Origin: Tissierellia bacterium
GTDB taxonomy: Bacteria; Bacillota; Clostridia; Tissierellales; Tepidimicrobiaceae
NCBI GenBank assembly: GCA_012735215.1
Contig: JAAYHX010000020.1
Coordinates: 1 to 64,000, forward strand
Length of the DNA stretch: 64,000 bases
Direction: 5' to 3'
Shown here: one piece after another, positions 34,221-44,723 of the stretch
Layout of the letters: the number at the start of each line of letters is the position of its first letter
Numbering within the stretch: position 1 is the stretch's first letter
Position numbers and translations under genes: made by a program
Notes under the pieces: generated by a model
Database searches by the model: none
What the model was told of the DNA's origin: nothing
What the model saw: the letters and a program-made list of their open reading frames with translations, nothing else

Positions 34221-35192
34221 TTGAAACAGGTAGTTATTGACAAGAATGATAGTGGTCAAAGGTTAGATAGATTTTTAAAAAAATATCTTTCGGAAGCTTC
34301 CCAAAGCTTCATCTACAAGATGCTTAGAAAAAAGAGGATAAAACTGAATAACAAGAAGGCCGAGCCTAACACAATCCTTTCTGAAGGGGATATTATACAA
34401 TTTTATCTTTCAGAAGAAACCTTAGAGAAGTTTAAGGCTTCCAACCAAATTAAAAAGAGCAGCTTGGTACCGAATATAATCTATGAGGATGAAAATATAC
34501 TATTAATAAATAAGCCCGTAGGAATACTATCCCATTCTGCCAATAAGGAATATGGGAACAATATAGTAGATAGCATGATCCACTACCTGACTACTAAGGA
34601 GGAATACAATCCTCGAATTGAGAAGACCTTTAAGCCTTCTATATGTAATAGGCTGGATAGAAACACAAGTGGTATAATAATAGGAGCAAAGAATTCTGAA
34701 GCTTTAAGGATAATGAATGCGTCAATTAAAGAAGGAAGTGTTCATAAGTACTATAAAACCATAGTGAAAGGGATAGTTAAGGAAGAAGGGATAATTGAAG
34801 CTTATCTGTCAAAGGATGAGGATAAAAATATGGTTAAGATAATAGAGGATGGAAAGGAAGAAGCTAAAAGGATAATAACCAAGATAAAGGTTCTTAAAAG
34901 ATCTAATGACTATTCTCTTCTGGAAATAGAACTGATAACAGGCAGGACCCATCAAATAAGAGCCCATCTGTCTTCTATAGGCCACCCCATAATAGGTGAT
35001 ATAAAGTATGGGGATAGGAGGGTAAATGAGCTTTTCAAAAAGAATTATGGTTTGGAAAGCCAGTTTCTCCATGCCTATAAGGTTGAGTTTTCAAAAGTAG
35101 AGTCACCTTTGGATTATCTAAATGGTAAAGTCTTTACTGCAAGTCCAAGGAGTAAGTTTTTAACAATTGAGGAGGAATTATTTGGGGAATAA
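34221..35192 (+). CDS. RluA family pseudouridine synthase
   Basis: This 323-aa enzyme turns uridines of rRNA or tRNA into pseudouridine. It has an N-terminal S4 RNA-binding domain (12-65) and the catalytic domain with D146 in NRLDRNTSG, a slight change of the usual HRLDRDTSG that keeps the aspartate. TGRTHQIRAHL and GDIKYG are family motifs. The start is TTG behind AAAAGGAG. A TGS-uridine-kinase gene follows after 22 bp. The exact target is unknown. Confidence 0.88.
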   Translation: MKQVVIDKNDSGQRLDRFLKKYLSEASQSFIYKMLRKKRIKLNNKKAEPNTILSEGDIIQFYLSEETLEKFKASNQIKKSSLVPNIIYEDENILLINKPVGILSHSANKEYGNNIVDSMIHYLTTKEEYNPRIEKTFKPSICNRLDRNTSGIIIGAKNSEALRIMNASIKEGSVHKYYKTIVKGIVKEEGIIEAYLSKDEDKNMVKIIEDGKEEAKRIITKIKVLKRSNDYSLLEIELITGRTHQIRAHLSSIGHPIIGDIKYGDRRVNELFKKNYGLESQFLHAYKVEFSKVESPLDYLNGKVFTASPRSKFLTIEEELFGE

Positions 35193-35214
35193 TATAATTA
35201 AGGGGGTAGGTTTT

Positions 35215-36864
35215 ATGTCTAACAATATGAGGGTTTATGTGGAAGGCGTTGGAGAGGTAGAGATTGCTAGTGAAGCTACTTTGGAGGATGTGTGCCAAAA
35301 GGCCTTTGGAAATAAGCATAAGGACTACCTAGGTGCCAGGGTGAAGAACCGGGTACACCATCTTAAGAGGAAGGCAGAGGAAAATTCCTATATTAAGTTC
35401 TTAGATTTAAAAACGGAGGACGGATATAGAATCTATACTCGCACGATTTCTTTAGTCTTCATAATGGCTTGTAAGGAGTTGTTTCCAAGGGATACGGTAA
35501 CCATAGAACAGTTTCTAGGTAATGGTCTATATGCTGAGTTTGCAGCAGGCAAGACCTTAGGTTATTCAGATATAATAAGAATAAGGGAGAAGATGAGGGA
35601 CATAATAGATAAGGATTTGGCCATTAATAGGGAGACTGTATCCTATGAGGAGGCCCTTTCTATATTTGAAGATCAAGGACACCGTGATAAGGTAAGGCTT
35701 TTTAAGACCTTGAAAAGGGAGCAGGTTCAAATATATAGAGTTGGAGATTATGTTGACAGCTTCCATGGATACTTAGCACCTTCTACTGGGTATGTAGAAT
35801 ATTTTGATTTGAAATACTATCATCCAGGGGTAATAATCCTATTCCCAACAGGAGATAGTAACAAGAGGATACCTGAATTTAAGGAGCAGAAGAAGCTGGC
35901 GAAAGTATTCCGTGAGGCCAATAAATGGGCAGAAATATTAGACCTGTCCTTTGTCAGCTCCCTAAATGAGAAGATCCACAATGGAGAGATTGAGGATGTA
36001 ATCAAGATAAGCGAAGCCCTACATGAGAAGAAGATAGCCAAGATTGCAGACATGATCTGTGAGGATGATGATATAAATGTAATATTGATTGCAGGGCCAT
36101 CTTCCTCTGGAAAGACCACCTTTGCCAATAGGTTGGCAGTTCATCTGAAGGTAAATGGGAAGATGCCTATAGCTATATCCTTAGATGATTATTTTGTTGA
36201 TAGAGAAAAGACTCCATTAAATGATAAGGGAGAATATGACTTTGAATCCATAGAAGCTATAGACTTAGAGAAATTAAATGAGGATTTGCTGAAACTTCTT
36301 GAAGGGGAAGAGGTGGAGCTTCCCAGATTCAACTTTATAACCGGCAAGAGAGAGAGATCTGGTGTTAAAGTAAGGGTGGATAAGGAGCATCCAATAATAC
36401 TGGAAGGAATCCATGGCTTAAATCCAAAGCTTACCACCTATATACCTGATAAGAACAAGTTTAAAATATACGTTTCCGCCTTGACTCAACTTAATATTGA
36501 TGCCCATAACAGGATTTCTACCACTGACACTAGATTAATTAGAAGAATTGTAAGGGATAATAAATTTAGAGGCAATGATGTTTTTAAGACCCTGCAAATG
36601 TGGAGGGGAGTTGTTGAAGGGGAGGGAATAAATATATTCCCTTATCAGGAGGAAGCAGATATCATGTTTAATAGTGCCTTGGTATATGAGCTATCCGTAC
36701 TGAAAAAGTATGCCATTCCTCTTTTGGAAAAGGTGGATAACAACAGCACATATTACTCAGAGAGCATTAGACTGTTGAAGTTTTTGAAGTATTTTGAACC
36801 AATAGAGGATGAAAGGGCTATACCAGCCAATTCCATATTGAGGGAGTTTATTGGCGGTATCTAG
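35215..36864 (+). CDS. TGS domain plus uridine/phosphoribulokinase-like nucleoside kinase
   Basis: This 549-aa protein combines a TGS/ThrRS-like N-terminus (a ubiquitin-like TGS domain at 5-70, then the ThrRS second additional domain) with a P-loop kinase of the uridine kinase/PRK family. Walker A is AGPSSSGKTT (293-302), and SLDDYFVDRE and EGIHGLNPKL are further motifs. Such fusions are common in Clostridia and Thermotoga; they are annotated as nucleoside kinase, and they probably phosphorylate a nucleoside or similar. I start at ATG 35215 behind AAGGGGGTAGG. It lies close behind the RluA gene. Confidence 0.85.
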   Translation: MSNNMRVYVEGVGEVEIASEATLEDVCQKAFGNKHKDYLGARVKNRVHHLKRKAEENSYIKFLDLKTEDGYRIYTRTISLVFIMACKELFPRDTVTIEQFLGNGLYAEFAAGKTLGYSDIIRIREKMRDIIDKDLAINRETVSYEEALSIFEDQGHRDKVRLFKTLKREQVQIYRVGDYVDSFHGYLAPSTGYVEYFDLKYYHPGVIILFPTGDSNKRIPEFKEQKKLAKVFREANKWAEILDLSFVSSLNEKIHNGEIEDVIKISEALHEKKIAKIADMICEDDDINVILIAGPSSSGKTTFANRLAVHLKVNGKMPIAISLDDYFVDREKTPLNDKGEYDFESIEAIDLEKLNEDLLKLLEGEEVELPRFNFITGKRERSGVKVRVDKEHPIILEGIHGLNPKLTTYIPDKNKFKIYVSALTQLNIDAHNRISTTDTRLIRRIVRDNKFRGNDVFKTLQMWRGVVEGEGINIFPYQEEADIMFNSALVYELSVLKKYAIPLLEKVDNNSTYYSESIRLLKFLKYFEPIEDERAIPANSILREFIGGI

Positions 36865-36889
36865 TCCATGAGAGAATGGAGGAAAAATT

Positions 36890-38137
36890 GTGTTATCTAA
36901 AACATTGACCATAAGCCTACTGGTAATAATCTTGATATTGACTGGTTGTGGAAGGATAGAAGAGGAACCCATTGTTGATGAACACAATAATGGTACAGAT
37001 CAAATAGTTGAAGAAGATGAAGAAGAAATAGATGAGATAATGAAGATAGTAAATGATATGACTGTAGAGGAGAAAATAGGGCAGCTATTCATCTTTGGAT
37101 TGGAGGGCACAGAAGCTGATGAAAGTGACTTAAGAGCAGTAGAAGAAAACCATATAGGTGGCTTTGTGTTATTAAAGGACAATATAGATGATGCAGACCA
37201 GACAGTCAGGCTGCTCAATACACTAAAGAGCAGGAACAGCTCAAATAGGTTGCCCTTGTTTTTGGCTGTAGATGAAGAAGGGGGCCTTGTATCTAGGCTT
37301 TCTGACATCTACTTGGACCTACCCTTAGCTAGCACTATCGGAGAAATTGACGATGGAGAGGTATCCTTGGAATACGGTCAGATCCTAGGACAAAGGGTAA
37401 GGGAACTGGGGTTTAATCTGAACTTTGCTCCTGTATTGGATATAAATTCCAATCCTAAGAACCCAATCATAGGGAAAAGGGCCTATGGCACAGATGTGAA
37501 TACAGTAGTAAACAACGGCCTTAGGGTAATGGAAGGTATCAATTCAACCAATGTTATATCTGTAGGAAAGCATTTCCCAGGCCATGGGGATACAAGTGTG
37601 GATTCTCATATTGGCTTACCGGTAATAGATAAGAGCCTAGAAGAGATGAAGAGTCTTGAGTTAGTACCCTTTGAAAAGGCCATAGAAGAAGGCATAGATG
37701 CAATCATGGTGGCCCATATTCTCTTTACCCAACTAGATGGGGAGAACCCAGCAACCCTTTCCTATAATATAATCACTGAGCTGCTTAGAGAAAGGATGTC
37801 CTTTGATGGGGTGGTTATTTCAGATGACATGACCATGGGAGCTATTATTGAAAACTATACCATTGAAGATGCAGCTTATAAGTTCCTTAAGGCAGGTGGA
37901 GATATACTTTTAGTTTGTCATGGTCAAGATAACCGGTTAAAGGCTTTAAACAGGATAAAAGATGAGGTAGAAAAGGGCAATATAAGTGAGAAGGAATTAG
38001 ATGAGAAGGTCTACAGGATTGTAAGGCTAAAGATGAAATATGGTTTAAGGGATGGGATAGTTGAAAAATATGATGTAAAGTCTATCAATAACAGAATTGA
38101 ACAAATGCTTAATAGAATAAACCATGGGAGATGGTAG
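36890..38137 (+). CDS. nagZ: Lipoprotein beta-N-acetylhexosaminidase (NagZ, GH3)
   Basis: This 415-aa glycosidase releases GlcNAc from muropeptides. The lipobox is LTG-C20, so the enzyme is extracellular and membrane-anchored. The GH3 hallmark KHFPGHGDT (227-235) with D238-S-H and the nucleophile D312 in ISDDMTMGA are intact. An acidic linker (24-48) separates the anchor from the catalytic domain. GTG 36890 follows GGAGGAAAA. It overlaps the start of addB by 7 bp, so cell wall and DNA repair genes share an operon. Confidence 0.92.
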   Translation: MLSKTLTISLLVIILILTGCGRIEEEPIVDEHNNGTDQIVEEDEEEIDEIMKIVNDMTVEEKIGQLFIFGLEGTEADESDLRAVEENHIGGFVLLKDNIDDADQTVRLLNTLKSRNSSNRLPLFLAVDEEGGLVSRLSDIYLDLPLASTIGEIDDGEVSLEYGQILGQRVRELGFNLNFAPVLDINSNPKNPIIGKRAYGTDVNTVVNNGLRVMEGINSTNVISVGKHFPGHGDTSVDSHIGLPVIDKSLEEMKSLELVPFEKAIEEGIDAIMVAHILFTQLDGENPATLSYNIITELLRERMSFDGVVISDDMTMGAIIENYTIEDAAYKFLKAGGDILLVCHGQDNRLKALNRIKDEVEKGNISEKELDEKVYRIVRLKMKYGLRDGIVEKYDVKSINNRIEQMLNRINHGRW

Positions 38138-41100
38138 TAAAGATGGAGAGGATTGCTTATGTTGGTCCCTATAACAACAGCAGGTCCCGTGAACTCTTTT
38201 ATAGATCCTTGGAGTATTTGAAGGAAAACAAAGGAGATAGGTTTTATTACATACTGCCCAATGGAAAGCTTTTAGAAAAATATAGGATGAGCTTTCTTAA
38301 GGAGGTGGGGCAGACCTTTGACATCAACCTTTTCACCTTTGACAATATTGTGGACAGGCTGCTCAGGGACAGGTTCTATATCAGTATAGATGAGGAAATG
38401 AAGGAAGGGTTAGTGGCCAAAACTATTTTACAACTGAAGAAGAATAACCACTTGCCCTATTATAAGGATATTTCTAGCAAGAGGGGCTTTGTCCGCCAAG
38501 TATCCAATATTATTGGACTGGCTAAAAGGTCCCTTATCAGTCCAGAGGATTATTTGAGACGCTGTCCTGATAAGCCCTTTTACAAGGAGATAGGCCTAAT
38601 CTATCAGGAGTATGAAAAGAAGCTGGGCACCCTAGAACTATTGGATAGGGAAGAAAGCTTTTTAAAGAGTTTGGAAATGTTGAGAAACAACAAGTGCTTT
38701 TTTGATAGCTTGGACTTCGTAATAATTGACTATTTCTTTGATTTTAGACCTCAGGAGCTTGAAATTTTGAAGGAAATGACTAAAGCCAACTGCTCCATAT
38801 ATATTAATATGCCCTTTAATAGGGATGAAAATTTTAATACCTTCAAAGAGACTCTAGACATACTAAAGGAATGGGGCTTTGACATAGTTGAGGAAGAAAA
38901 GAAAGCTGCTAACTATTTTGAAAACCTGGCAAGCCTTTTGTTTACTGAAGGAGAGAAGAGATTGGATATAAATCCAAACATACAGGTCATAAAGGCTTCT
39001 AGCACCTATTTGGAGATAAAGAAAATCTGCGAGTTGATCAAAAGGAAACATGCTGATGGAGTCCAGTTAAAGGATATGGCCCTTGTGTTGGCCAGTCCAG
39101 ATAGGTATATGGATAGGATATTTCAAGTGTTTGAAGAGGAAGGTATCCCTTTATCCATGGACAAGGAAACAAGCCTTATGGAAATTCCCTTGATAAAAGA
39201 ACTTGTTCACATACTGGAGGTTAAGAAAAACAATAGGGACAAGACCAGTATTATCAATAGGGTTAAGAGCAATTTCTTTCCTTTATGCCCTCGGGAGATC
39301 AGGGAAGCTGCTGAATATATGTTGCGAAAGGAGAGTATAAAGGCCTCCTTCCAAGATGAATTGGATAGGTTATTAAGTATTATAGATGAAGAAACCAGCT
39401 CTATTCCTGACAGAGGTAAGCCTGATGAGTTGGCTAAGGCAGTCATGGACTTGATCAAGAAGTATGACGTGGCAGGAAGGATATTGGATATCTATAATTC
39501 AATAGGGGATTATGACTTGTTCAACAGGGATTTAGCAGCTTTAAGCAAGGTCAAAGAAATACTAGATAAGATAAGCAGATTTGGCCATATAATCTATGAT
39601 GAGATAAGCTTGGAGGAATTTATTGATCTTCTGGAAGGCTATCTAAGCCAAGAAGTGGTAGTGGAAATCGTAGGAAACACTGCAGGCATAAGCCTATTAA
39701 CACCTGTAAATGCCAGGGGACATAAATTTAAAGTGCTTTTTGTTATGGGGCTTTCTCAAGGAGATTATCCCAAGGTGGATTCCCACAATTTCTTCTTTAA
39801 GGAGAACAATATAAAGACCTTAAAGAAAATAGGCATTGATGTGAAAAGTTACCATGAAATATTGGATAAGGAATCCCTCATGTTTTCTACCATTATTTCC
39901 TCTTGCTTGGATACTTTATACCTATCATATTCTCAGCCTTCTACAGAAGATGCAGAAGCAATACCTTCCATATTCCTAGATGAGCTGCTTAATAGAATTC
40001 AGGGGAAGGTGGATGTAGAAGTAGTAGATATGGAATACCTTTTAAAGGATGACCTAGCTAAGCTGACTACTAATGATGAGCTATCCAGATATATACTAAG
40101 CAAATATCAAGCTGGATCCTGTGAAGATGAGCTGTTCCATATGTATAACTCCCTAGATGGTTTAAAGCTAAAGGAGGTAAGTGAAAGCGTATTTTGTGAG
40201 GTCACAAGGATTAACGATGGCTTCAATGAATATAGTGGCCTCATTGGGGATAGTGCAATTATAGAGGATTTGAAGGACATCCACAGGGACAAGGTTTATT
40301 CTATCAGCTATCTGGAAGCCTACGGCAAATGCCCCTATTATTTCTTGCTCAATAACATATTAAAGATTGAGGAGATGGAGAGGGAGTTTGAGGATTTCAC
40401 ACCCTTAGATAGGGGAGCTATAAATCATGAGGTTTTGGAAGAATACTATACTGTTTACAAAAAGCAGATTGAAGACCATGTACTAGGAAGAGGGGAGTTT
40501 GAACCAGAGGGAACCTATGATTTCATCCTAGCTAGGGTTAAGGAAAGGATCAAATCCCTTGCTGTAGACATAGACAAACCCCTGTGGAAGCTAAGAATTG
40601 AAAACAATGCTACAATTCTGCTGGACTTTATAAAGGCGGATTTGGATAGATTAATGAAGTTAAAGGAAAAGGTTCTACCCTATGATTTTGAGGTTGCCTT
40701 TGGCAGGGATGAGGCCTTTAAGGTACAGATAGGAGATTTGGAAATTCCATTTACTGGAGTTATAGATCGGATAGACAAGTATGTAGAAGAAGACAAGTAT
40801 ATCTTAATTGATTATAAAAGTTCTACAGGTGGAGTACGGGGAATATCACACATGATTTCTGGGCTATCTTTACAGTTGCCAATCTATATCCTATCACAAG
40901 AGGATAAAAGGGTAGTTGCTGCTATGTATGGAGTTCTGTCCACTGGTGACTTTAAGCTAGTATTAGGTAATTCAGAAGAAGATAATTTGATGAAAAAAAC
41001 AAAGAAGGCAGCCTTGGACCAGGACCAACTGGATCAGCTTATAATTATATGCAAGGATCACATTAAGTCCTATATAGATTCCATATTAGAAGGGGATTTT

Positions 41101-41178
41101 TCCATAAATCCCAAGGAATGCTCAAGCTACTGCATATATAAGGACATATGCAGATATAAGGAAATATTGGAGGTATAG
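38131..41178 (+). CDS. addB: ATP-dependent helicase/nuclease subunit B (AddB)
   Basis: This 1015-aa partner of AddA processes double-strand breaks to 3' ends for RecA and recognises Chi. It has an N-terminal UvrD-like but degenerate helicase region and a C-terminal PD-(D/E)XK nuclease with LIDYKSS. The cluster ligands are a Cys in YGKCPYYF and the three Cys in CSSYCIYKDIC near the end, an Fe-S staple. The Walker A is not obvious. The start may be ATG 38131 or ATG 38143. The gene abuts addA by 2 bp. It is slightly shorter than the Bacillus protein. Confidence 0.92.
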   Translation: MVVKMERIAYVGPYNNSRSRELFYRSLEYLKENKGDRFYYILPNGKLLEKYRMSFLKEVGQTFDINLFTFDNIVDRLLRDRFYISIDEEMKEGLVAKTILQLKKNNHLPYYKDISSKRGFVRQVSNIIGLAKRSLISPEDYLRRCPDKPFYKEIGLIYQEYEKKLGTLELLDREESFLKSLEMLRNNKCFFDSLDFVIIDYFFDFRPQELEILKEMTKANCSIYINMPFNRDENFNTFKETLDILKEWGFDIVEEEKKAANYFENLASLLFTEGEKRLDINPNIQVIKASSTYLEIKKICELIKRKHADGVQLKDMALVLASPDRYMDRIFQVFEEEGIPLSMDKETSLMEIPLIKELVHILEVKKNNRDKTSIINRVKSNFFPLCPREIREAAEYMLRKESIKASFQDELDRLLSIIDEETSSIPDRGKPDELAKAVMDLIKKYDVAGRILDIYNSIGDYDLFNRDLAALSKVKEILDKISRFGHIIYDEISLEEFIDLLEGYLSQEVVVEIVGNTAGISLLTPVNARGHKFKVLFVMGLSQGDYPKVDSHNFFFKENNIKTLKKIGIDVKSYHEILDKESLMFSTIISSCLDTLYLSYSQPSTEDAEAIPSIFLDELLNRIQGKVDVEVVDMEYLLKDDLAKLTTNDELSRYILSKYQAGSCEDELFHMYNSLDGLKLKEVSESVFCEVTRINDGFNEYSGLIGDSAIIEDLKDIHRDKVYSISYLEAYGKCPYYFLLNNILKIEEMEREFEDFTPLDRGAINHEVLEEYYTVYKKQIEDHVLGRGEFEPEGTYDFILARVKERIKSLAVDIDKPLWKLRIENNATILLDFIKADLDRLMKLKEKVLPYDFEVAFGRDEAFKVQIGDLEIPFTGVIDRIDKYVEEDKYILIDYKSSTGGVRGISHMISGLSLQLPIYILSQEDKRVVAAMYGVLSTGDFKLVLGNSEEDNLMKKTKKAALDQDQLDQLIIICKDHIKSYIDSILEGDFSINPKECSSYCIYKDICRYKEILEV

Positions 41179-41180
41179 GT

Positions 41181-44100
41181 ATGAAGAATACTAAGGAACA
41201 GGATTTAGCTATAAGGACCATAGATAAGAATTTGGCTGTTAATGCAGGGGCTGGAACTGGGAAGACAAAGGTCCTAACTGAAAGATATCTATACATTCTA
41301 GACAAGGGTAACTTGGAGGAAAACAAGGAGATAGAGTCAATAGTAGCCATAACCTTTACCAATAAAGCAGCTCAAGAGATGAAGGATAGAATAAGGGGAG
41401 AGCTGAAGAAGAGATTTTCTGAAGGCAGTAAATGGCGTAGATTCTATAGGGACTTGGAAAAGGCCAATATTTCAACCATACACAGCTTTTGTGGTAACAT
41501 GATTAGAGAAAACCCCCTGAAAGCAAAGGTGGATCCCATGTTTACGGTTATGGAACAGGCTGAGGGGGACTTATTACTTGAAGAGGTAATACTGGACCTT
41601 TTGTATGAGGGGCTTGAAAAGGATGACAACCTATACCAATTTATTAGACTTATTAAAAAGGACGATCTTAACAGGATATCAGAGGAGTTAATGAACATAT
41701 ATCATAAAATAAGGACAGCGGGATATTCCTTTGAGGAAGTAAAGGATATGACCCTGTCCCGTATAGATAGTTTCTCCCTTGATGAAGGAGAACTTGATAG
41801 GATAAGGGATCTATTTATATATTTAATAGGCAAGGCCAGGAAGAGTTCTAAGCTGGCTAAACTACCAACTGATGAGGTTTGGATAAGGTTTAAAGAAGGC
41901 TCATATGGTGAGGAAGAGCTAGTTCCTATACTGGACTATTTGAAAGACAATATTGGAACTAATAAAAAGGAAGAGGAAACAATTGATGAGCTTAAGATTC
42001 TAATAAATAAAGCACAATCCATTAAGGATAAAGAAAACAAGTGGGTTTATGAAACATTATTAGACCTTTTGATCAGAATAGATAAGGAATACAGGCGAAG
42101 AAAAGACGATCTAGGAGCCTTGGACTTTGATGATTTGCAGATCTTGGCCTTGAAACTCTTAGAGGACAAAGCCATTAGGGAGGAATATCAAGCTAGATAT
42201 AGGTATATCATGGTAGATGAGTTTCAGGATACCAATGAAGTGCAGAGGATGATTTTCTATAGGCTCTGTTCAAGGGAAAAGCCTTTGGATAGGAACAACT
42301 TATTCGTAGTAGGGGATCCTAAGCAGTCCATATATGGTTTTAGAGGTGCGGATTTGGATGTATTCTACCAGGTGGTAGAGGATATTGAGCGGGTTTCCAA
42401 CCAGAAGCCTATTAGCCTAGATAAGAATTTCAGGACAGTAGATACGGTGCTAAATTTTGTTAACTCACTATTTTCACTCCTTATGGGAGAGAGGTATATA
42501 AGCTTAAAGGAACATCATAAGTCGGCTAATAGAGTAGATGTAGAGATACTAGAGAAGGAAGAGGTAGAAGTTCCACCTAACATAGGGGAGTCCGAATATA
42601 ACTTATATGTAGAAAGCAGGCTTATAGCAAGTAGGATAAGGGAGCTAGTTGATGAAGGCCTGTATAACTATGGTGACTTTTGTTTGCTTTTCAGGGCCTC
42701 TACCAATGATCATATTTATGAGGAGGCCTTAAGGGAATATGGAATACCTTACTTTAATTTTGGTGGCAAGGGTCTGCTTGAAAGTCAGGAGATCAAGGAT
42801 TTGATAAATGGGCTTAAGGCAATAAGCAATAGGTATGATACCATAGCTACTATTGGATTTTTGAGAAGCCCCATGGTAGGCCTCTCCGATAGAAGCTTGT
42901 ACTGGCTATTAAGGAACAAGAAAGACAGCTTGCTAGATACCTTAGGGGAACCAATAGCCCTTATACAAGGCAAGGAAGGGGATAAGATCGCTAGGGCAAA
43001 GGCCATATTACTAGAGTTAATCATGAAGAAGGACCTATACAGTGTTTCAAAACTGTTAAAGGAACTGCTCATGAGGACCCACTATTTGGATAGCCTAATG
43101 TTTCTACCTGGCGGAAGGCAGATGGTTTCAAACGTAATCAAGTTTATGGATCTTTGTACAGAATATGATAGAAGTTCTGTAGGTTCCTTGGAGGATTTTA
43201 TAGACCATATTGAAAAGCTAAAATTAAAGGGCAATATAGAAGAAGCTCAAGCAAAAATCTATACGGAAGATGCCAATGTGGTTAAGCTGATGACTATTCA
43301 TAAGTCTAAAGGATTGGAGTTTCCAGTGGCTATAATCCCTCAAATGGCTAGAGGATTTAGAAACGATTCACCCCTTGCCCTCTTTGATAAGAATATAGGA
43401 ATAGGGCTGAAGATAGGAGAGAACTCACCCTTATACAACTGCGTTAAAGAAGAGATTAAGGCAAGGGATGATGAAGAAAACAAGCGGATTCTTTATGTAG
43501 CCATGACTCGGGCCAAAGAAAGGCTTATAATTGGATTTCAGGGCAAAAACAGCGGTTTCAAAAAAATGATAAAAGATCTTATTGACTTGGATAGTGTAAA
43601 ACTTATTGATAATACAGCTGGTAAGCCAGCTAAATCGGAGGTAATAAGGCTATTGAAACCTGACTTATTTAAGATGAAAACCTTTGATAAGAGCAAGTTC
43701 CCTCTTGTTGGACCCCTTGCAGGTTTTGGGAAGAAGAAGTTTATCAGCTTTAATGCCAGCCAATTTATAGAATTTTGTCAGTGTAAGAGAAAGTTTTACA
43801 TGAAGTATTATAGAAAGCTTCCTTCGGATATTGTTAGGGACAATGTTAGGGAAGGACAGGATGGGCAATTGTTAGATAGTCTCACTAAGGGAAATATAGT
43901 TCATAGCTTCTGCCAGCATTATAGCAGTGGAACTGATAAGATAGACTTGTTGAGGCAGATTGTTAATTCCTATGGTATAAGCTATGATAGAGAAGTAGAA
44001 GAGATACTTTTGACCTATATTGACAACTACTTAAGATATCATAGAGAAGACTATGATCAGGTCTTTTCGGAAAAGGAATTCTTTTTAAGGATGGAAGATG

Positions 44101-44474
44101 TTTATATTCGTGGTATAATAGATAGAATAAATATCAAAGGCAATAGCTGTGAGATACTGGATTTTAAGACTAATAGGGTAACAGATCTGTCTGACTTAAG
44201 TAAAAGGTATGCTCCTCAGATTAAGCTGTATGTAAACGCTTTGAAGAGGATTACTAATCTAAATATAAAGGGAGCTTATATACTTTTCCTTGAAACAGGA
44301 GATATAGAAGAAATTGACATCAGTGAGTCCAGACTAAAGGAAAACTTGGATACAGTCTTGGATTTTATCAATTTTGTCAACAGCAAGAGCTCTATAGATG
44401 ACTATGAAGCATCTAATAATTGCAATCATAGATGTGAATATAGTATAATGTGTAATCATAATTTTAACAAATAG
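41181..44474 (+). CDS. addA: ATP-dependent helicase/nuclease subunit A (AddA)
   Basis: This 1097-aa UvrD-type helicase-nuclease has Walker A NAGAGTGKTK (21-30), ITFTNKAAQEM, a DEFQDTN motif II, VGDPKQSIYGFRGAD motif III, and VAMTRAKERL motif VI. The C-terminal nuclease domain keeps GIIDRIN and EILDFKTN. It works with AddB. It is somewhat shorter than the 1230 aa of B. subtilis AddA. It directly follows addB and is followed by a small membrane protein. Confidence 0.95.
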   Translation: MKNTKEQDLAIRTIDKNLAVNAGAGTGKTKVLTERYLYILDKGNLEENKEIESIVAITFTNKAAQEMKDRIRGELKKRFSEGSKWRRFYRDLEKANISTIHSFCGNMIRENPLKAKVDPMFTVMEQAEGDLLLEEVILDLLYEGLEKDDNLYQFIRLIKKDDLNRISEELMNIYHKIRTAGYSFEEVKDMTLSRIDSFSLDEGELDRIRDLFIYLIGKARKSSKLAKLPTDEVWIRFKEGSYGEEELVPILDYLKDNIGTNKKEEETIDELKILINKAQSIKDKENKWVYETLLDLLIRIDKEYRRRKDDLGALDFDDLQILALKLLEDKAIREEYQARYRYIMVDEFQDTNEVQRMIFYRLCSREKPLDRNNLFVVGDPKQSIYGFRGADLDVFYQVVEDIERVSNQKPISLDKNFRTVDTVLNFVNSLFSLLMGERYISLKEHHKSANRVDVEILEKEEVEVPPNIGESEYNLYVESRLIASRIRELVDEGLYNYGDFCLLFRASTNDHIYEEALREYGIPYFNFGGKGLLESQEIKDLINGLKAISNRYDTIATIGFLRSPMVGLSDRSLYWLLRNKKDSLLDTLGEPIALIQGKEGDKIARAKAILLELIMKKDLYSVSKLLKELLMRTHYLDSLMFLPGGRQMVSNVIKFMDLCTEYDRSSVGSLEDFIDHIEKLKLKGNIEEAQAKIYTEDANVVKLMTIHKSKGLEFPVAIIPQMARGFRNDSPLALFDKNIGIGLKIGENSPLYNCVKEEIKARDDEENKRILYVAMTRAKERLIIGFQGKNSGFKKMIKDLIDLDSVKLIDNTAGKPAKSEVIRLLKPDLFKMKTFDKSKFPLVGPLAGFGKKKFISFNASQFIEFCQCKRKFYMKYYRKLPSDIVRDNVREGQDGQLLDSLTKGNIVHSFCQHYSSGTDKIDLLRQIVNSYGISYDREVEEILLTYIDNYLRYHREDYDQVFSEKEFFLRMEDVYIRGIIDRINIKGNSCEILDFKTNRVTDLSDLSKRYAPQIKLYVNALKRITNLNIKGAYILFLETGDIEEIDISESRLKENLDTVLDFINFVNSKSSIDDYEASNNCNHRCEYSIMCNHNFNK

Positions 44475-44506
44475 AAGTATAAAATCTGTGAAATGGAGAG
44501 AGAAGT

Positions 44507-44713
44507 ATGTTGCTTATAGGATTAGCTTTTTTTGCCTTAGGTGGTTATTTTATACTAAGCGAGATATATACTGTAAGGAAAATAGATGATGAGTTAGTAG
44601 TAGTGTCAAAGGAATTACAGAAGGATACAGACCAGTTTAAGTATAAGCTATTTATGGGTATACTTTCCTTTGTTCTTGGATTATTTGCCATCATAAACAA
44701 TATTATCTATTAA
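44507..44713 (+). CDS. Small two-helix membrane protein
   Basis: This 68-aa protein has two hydrophobic segments (about 2-20 and 48-66) with a charged middle (RKIDDELVVVSKELQKD). The RBS is GAGAGAAG. It is placed between addA and the large membrane protein gene, with which it overlaps closely in spacing (11 bp to the next start). No known family. Confidence 0.6.
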   Translation: MLLIGLAFFALGGYFILSEIYTVRKIDDELVVVSKELQKDTDQFKYKLFMGILSFVLGLFAIINNIIY

Positions 44714-44723
44714 GGGTGTGTAT

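Noticed and set aside
36057-36864. TGS-kinase gene as threonyl-tRNA synthetase fragment
   Set aside because: The N-terminus is ThrRS-like but the C-terminus is a full P-loop uridine-kinase-like domain with no synthetase catalytic motifs.
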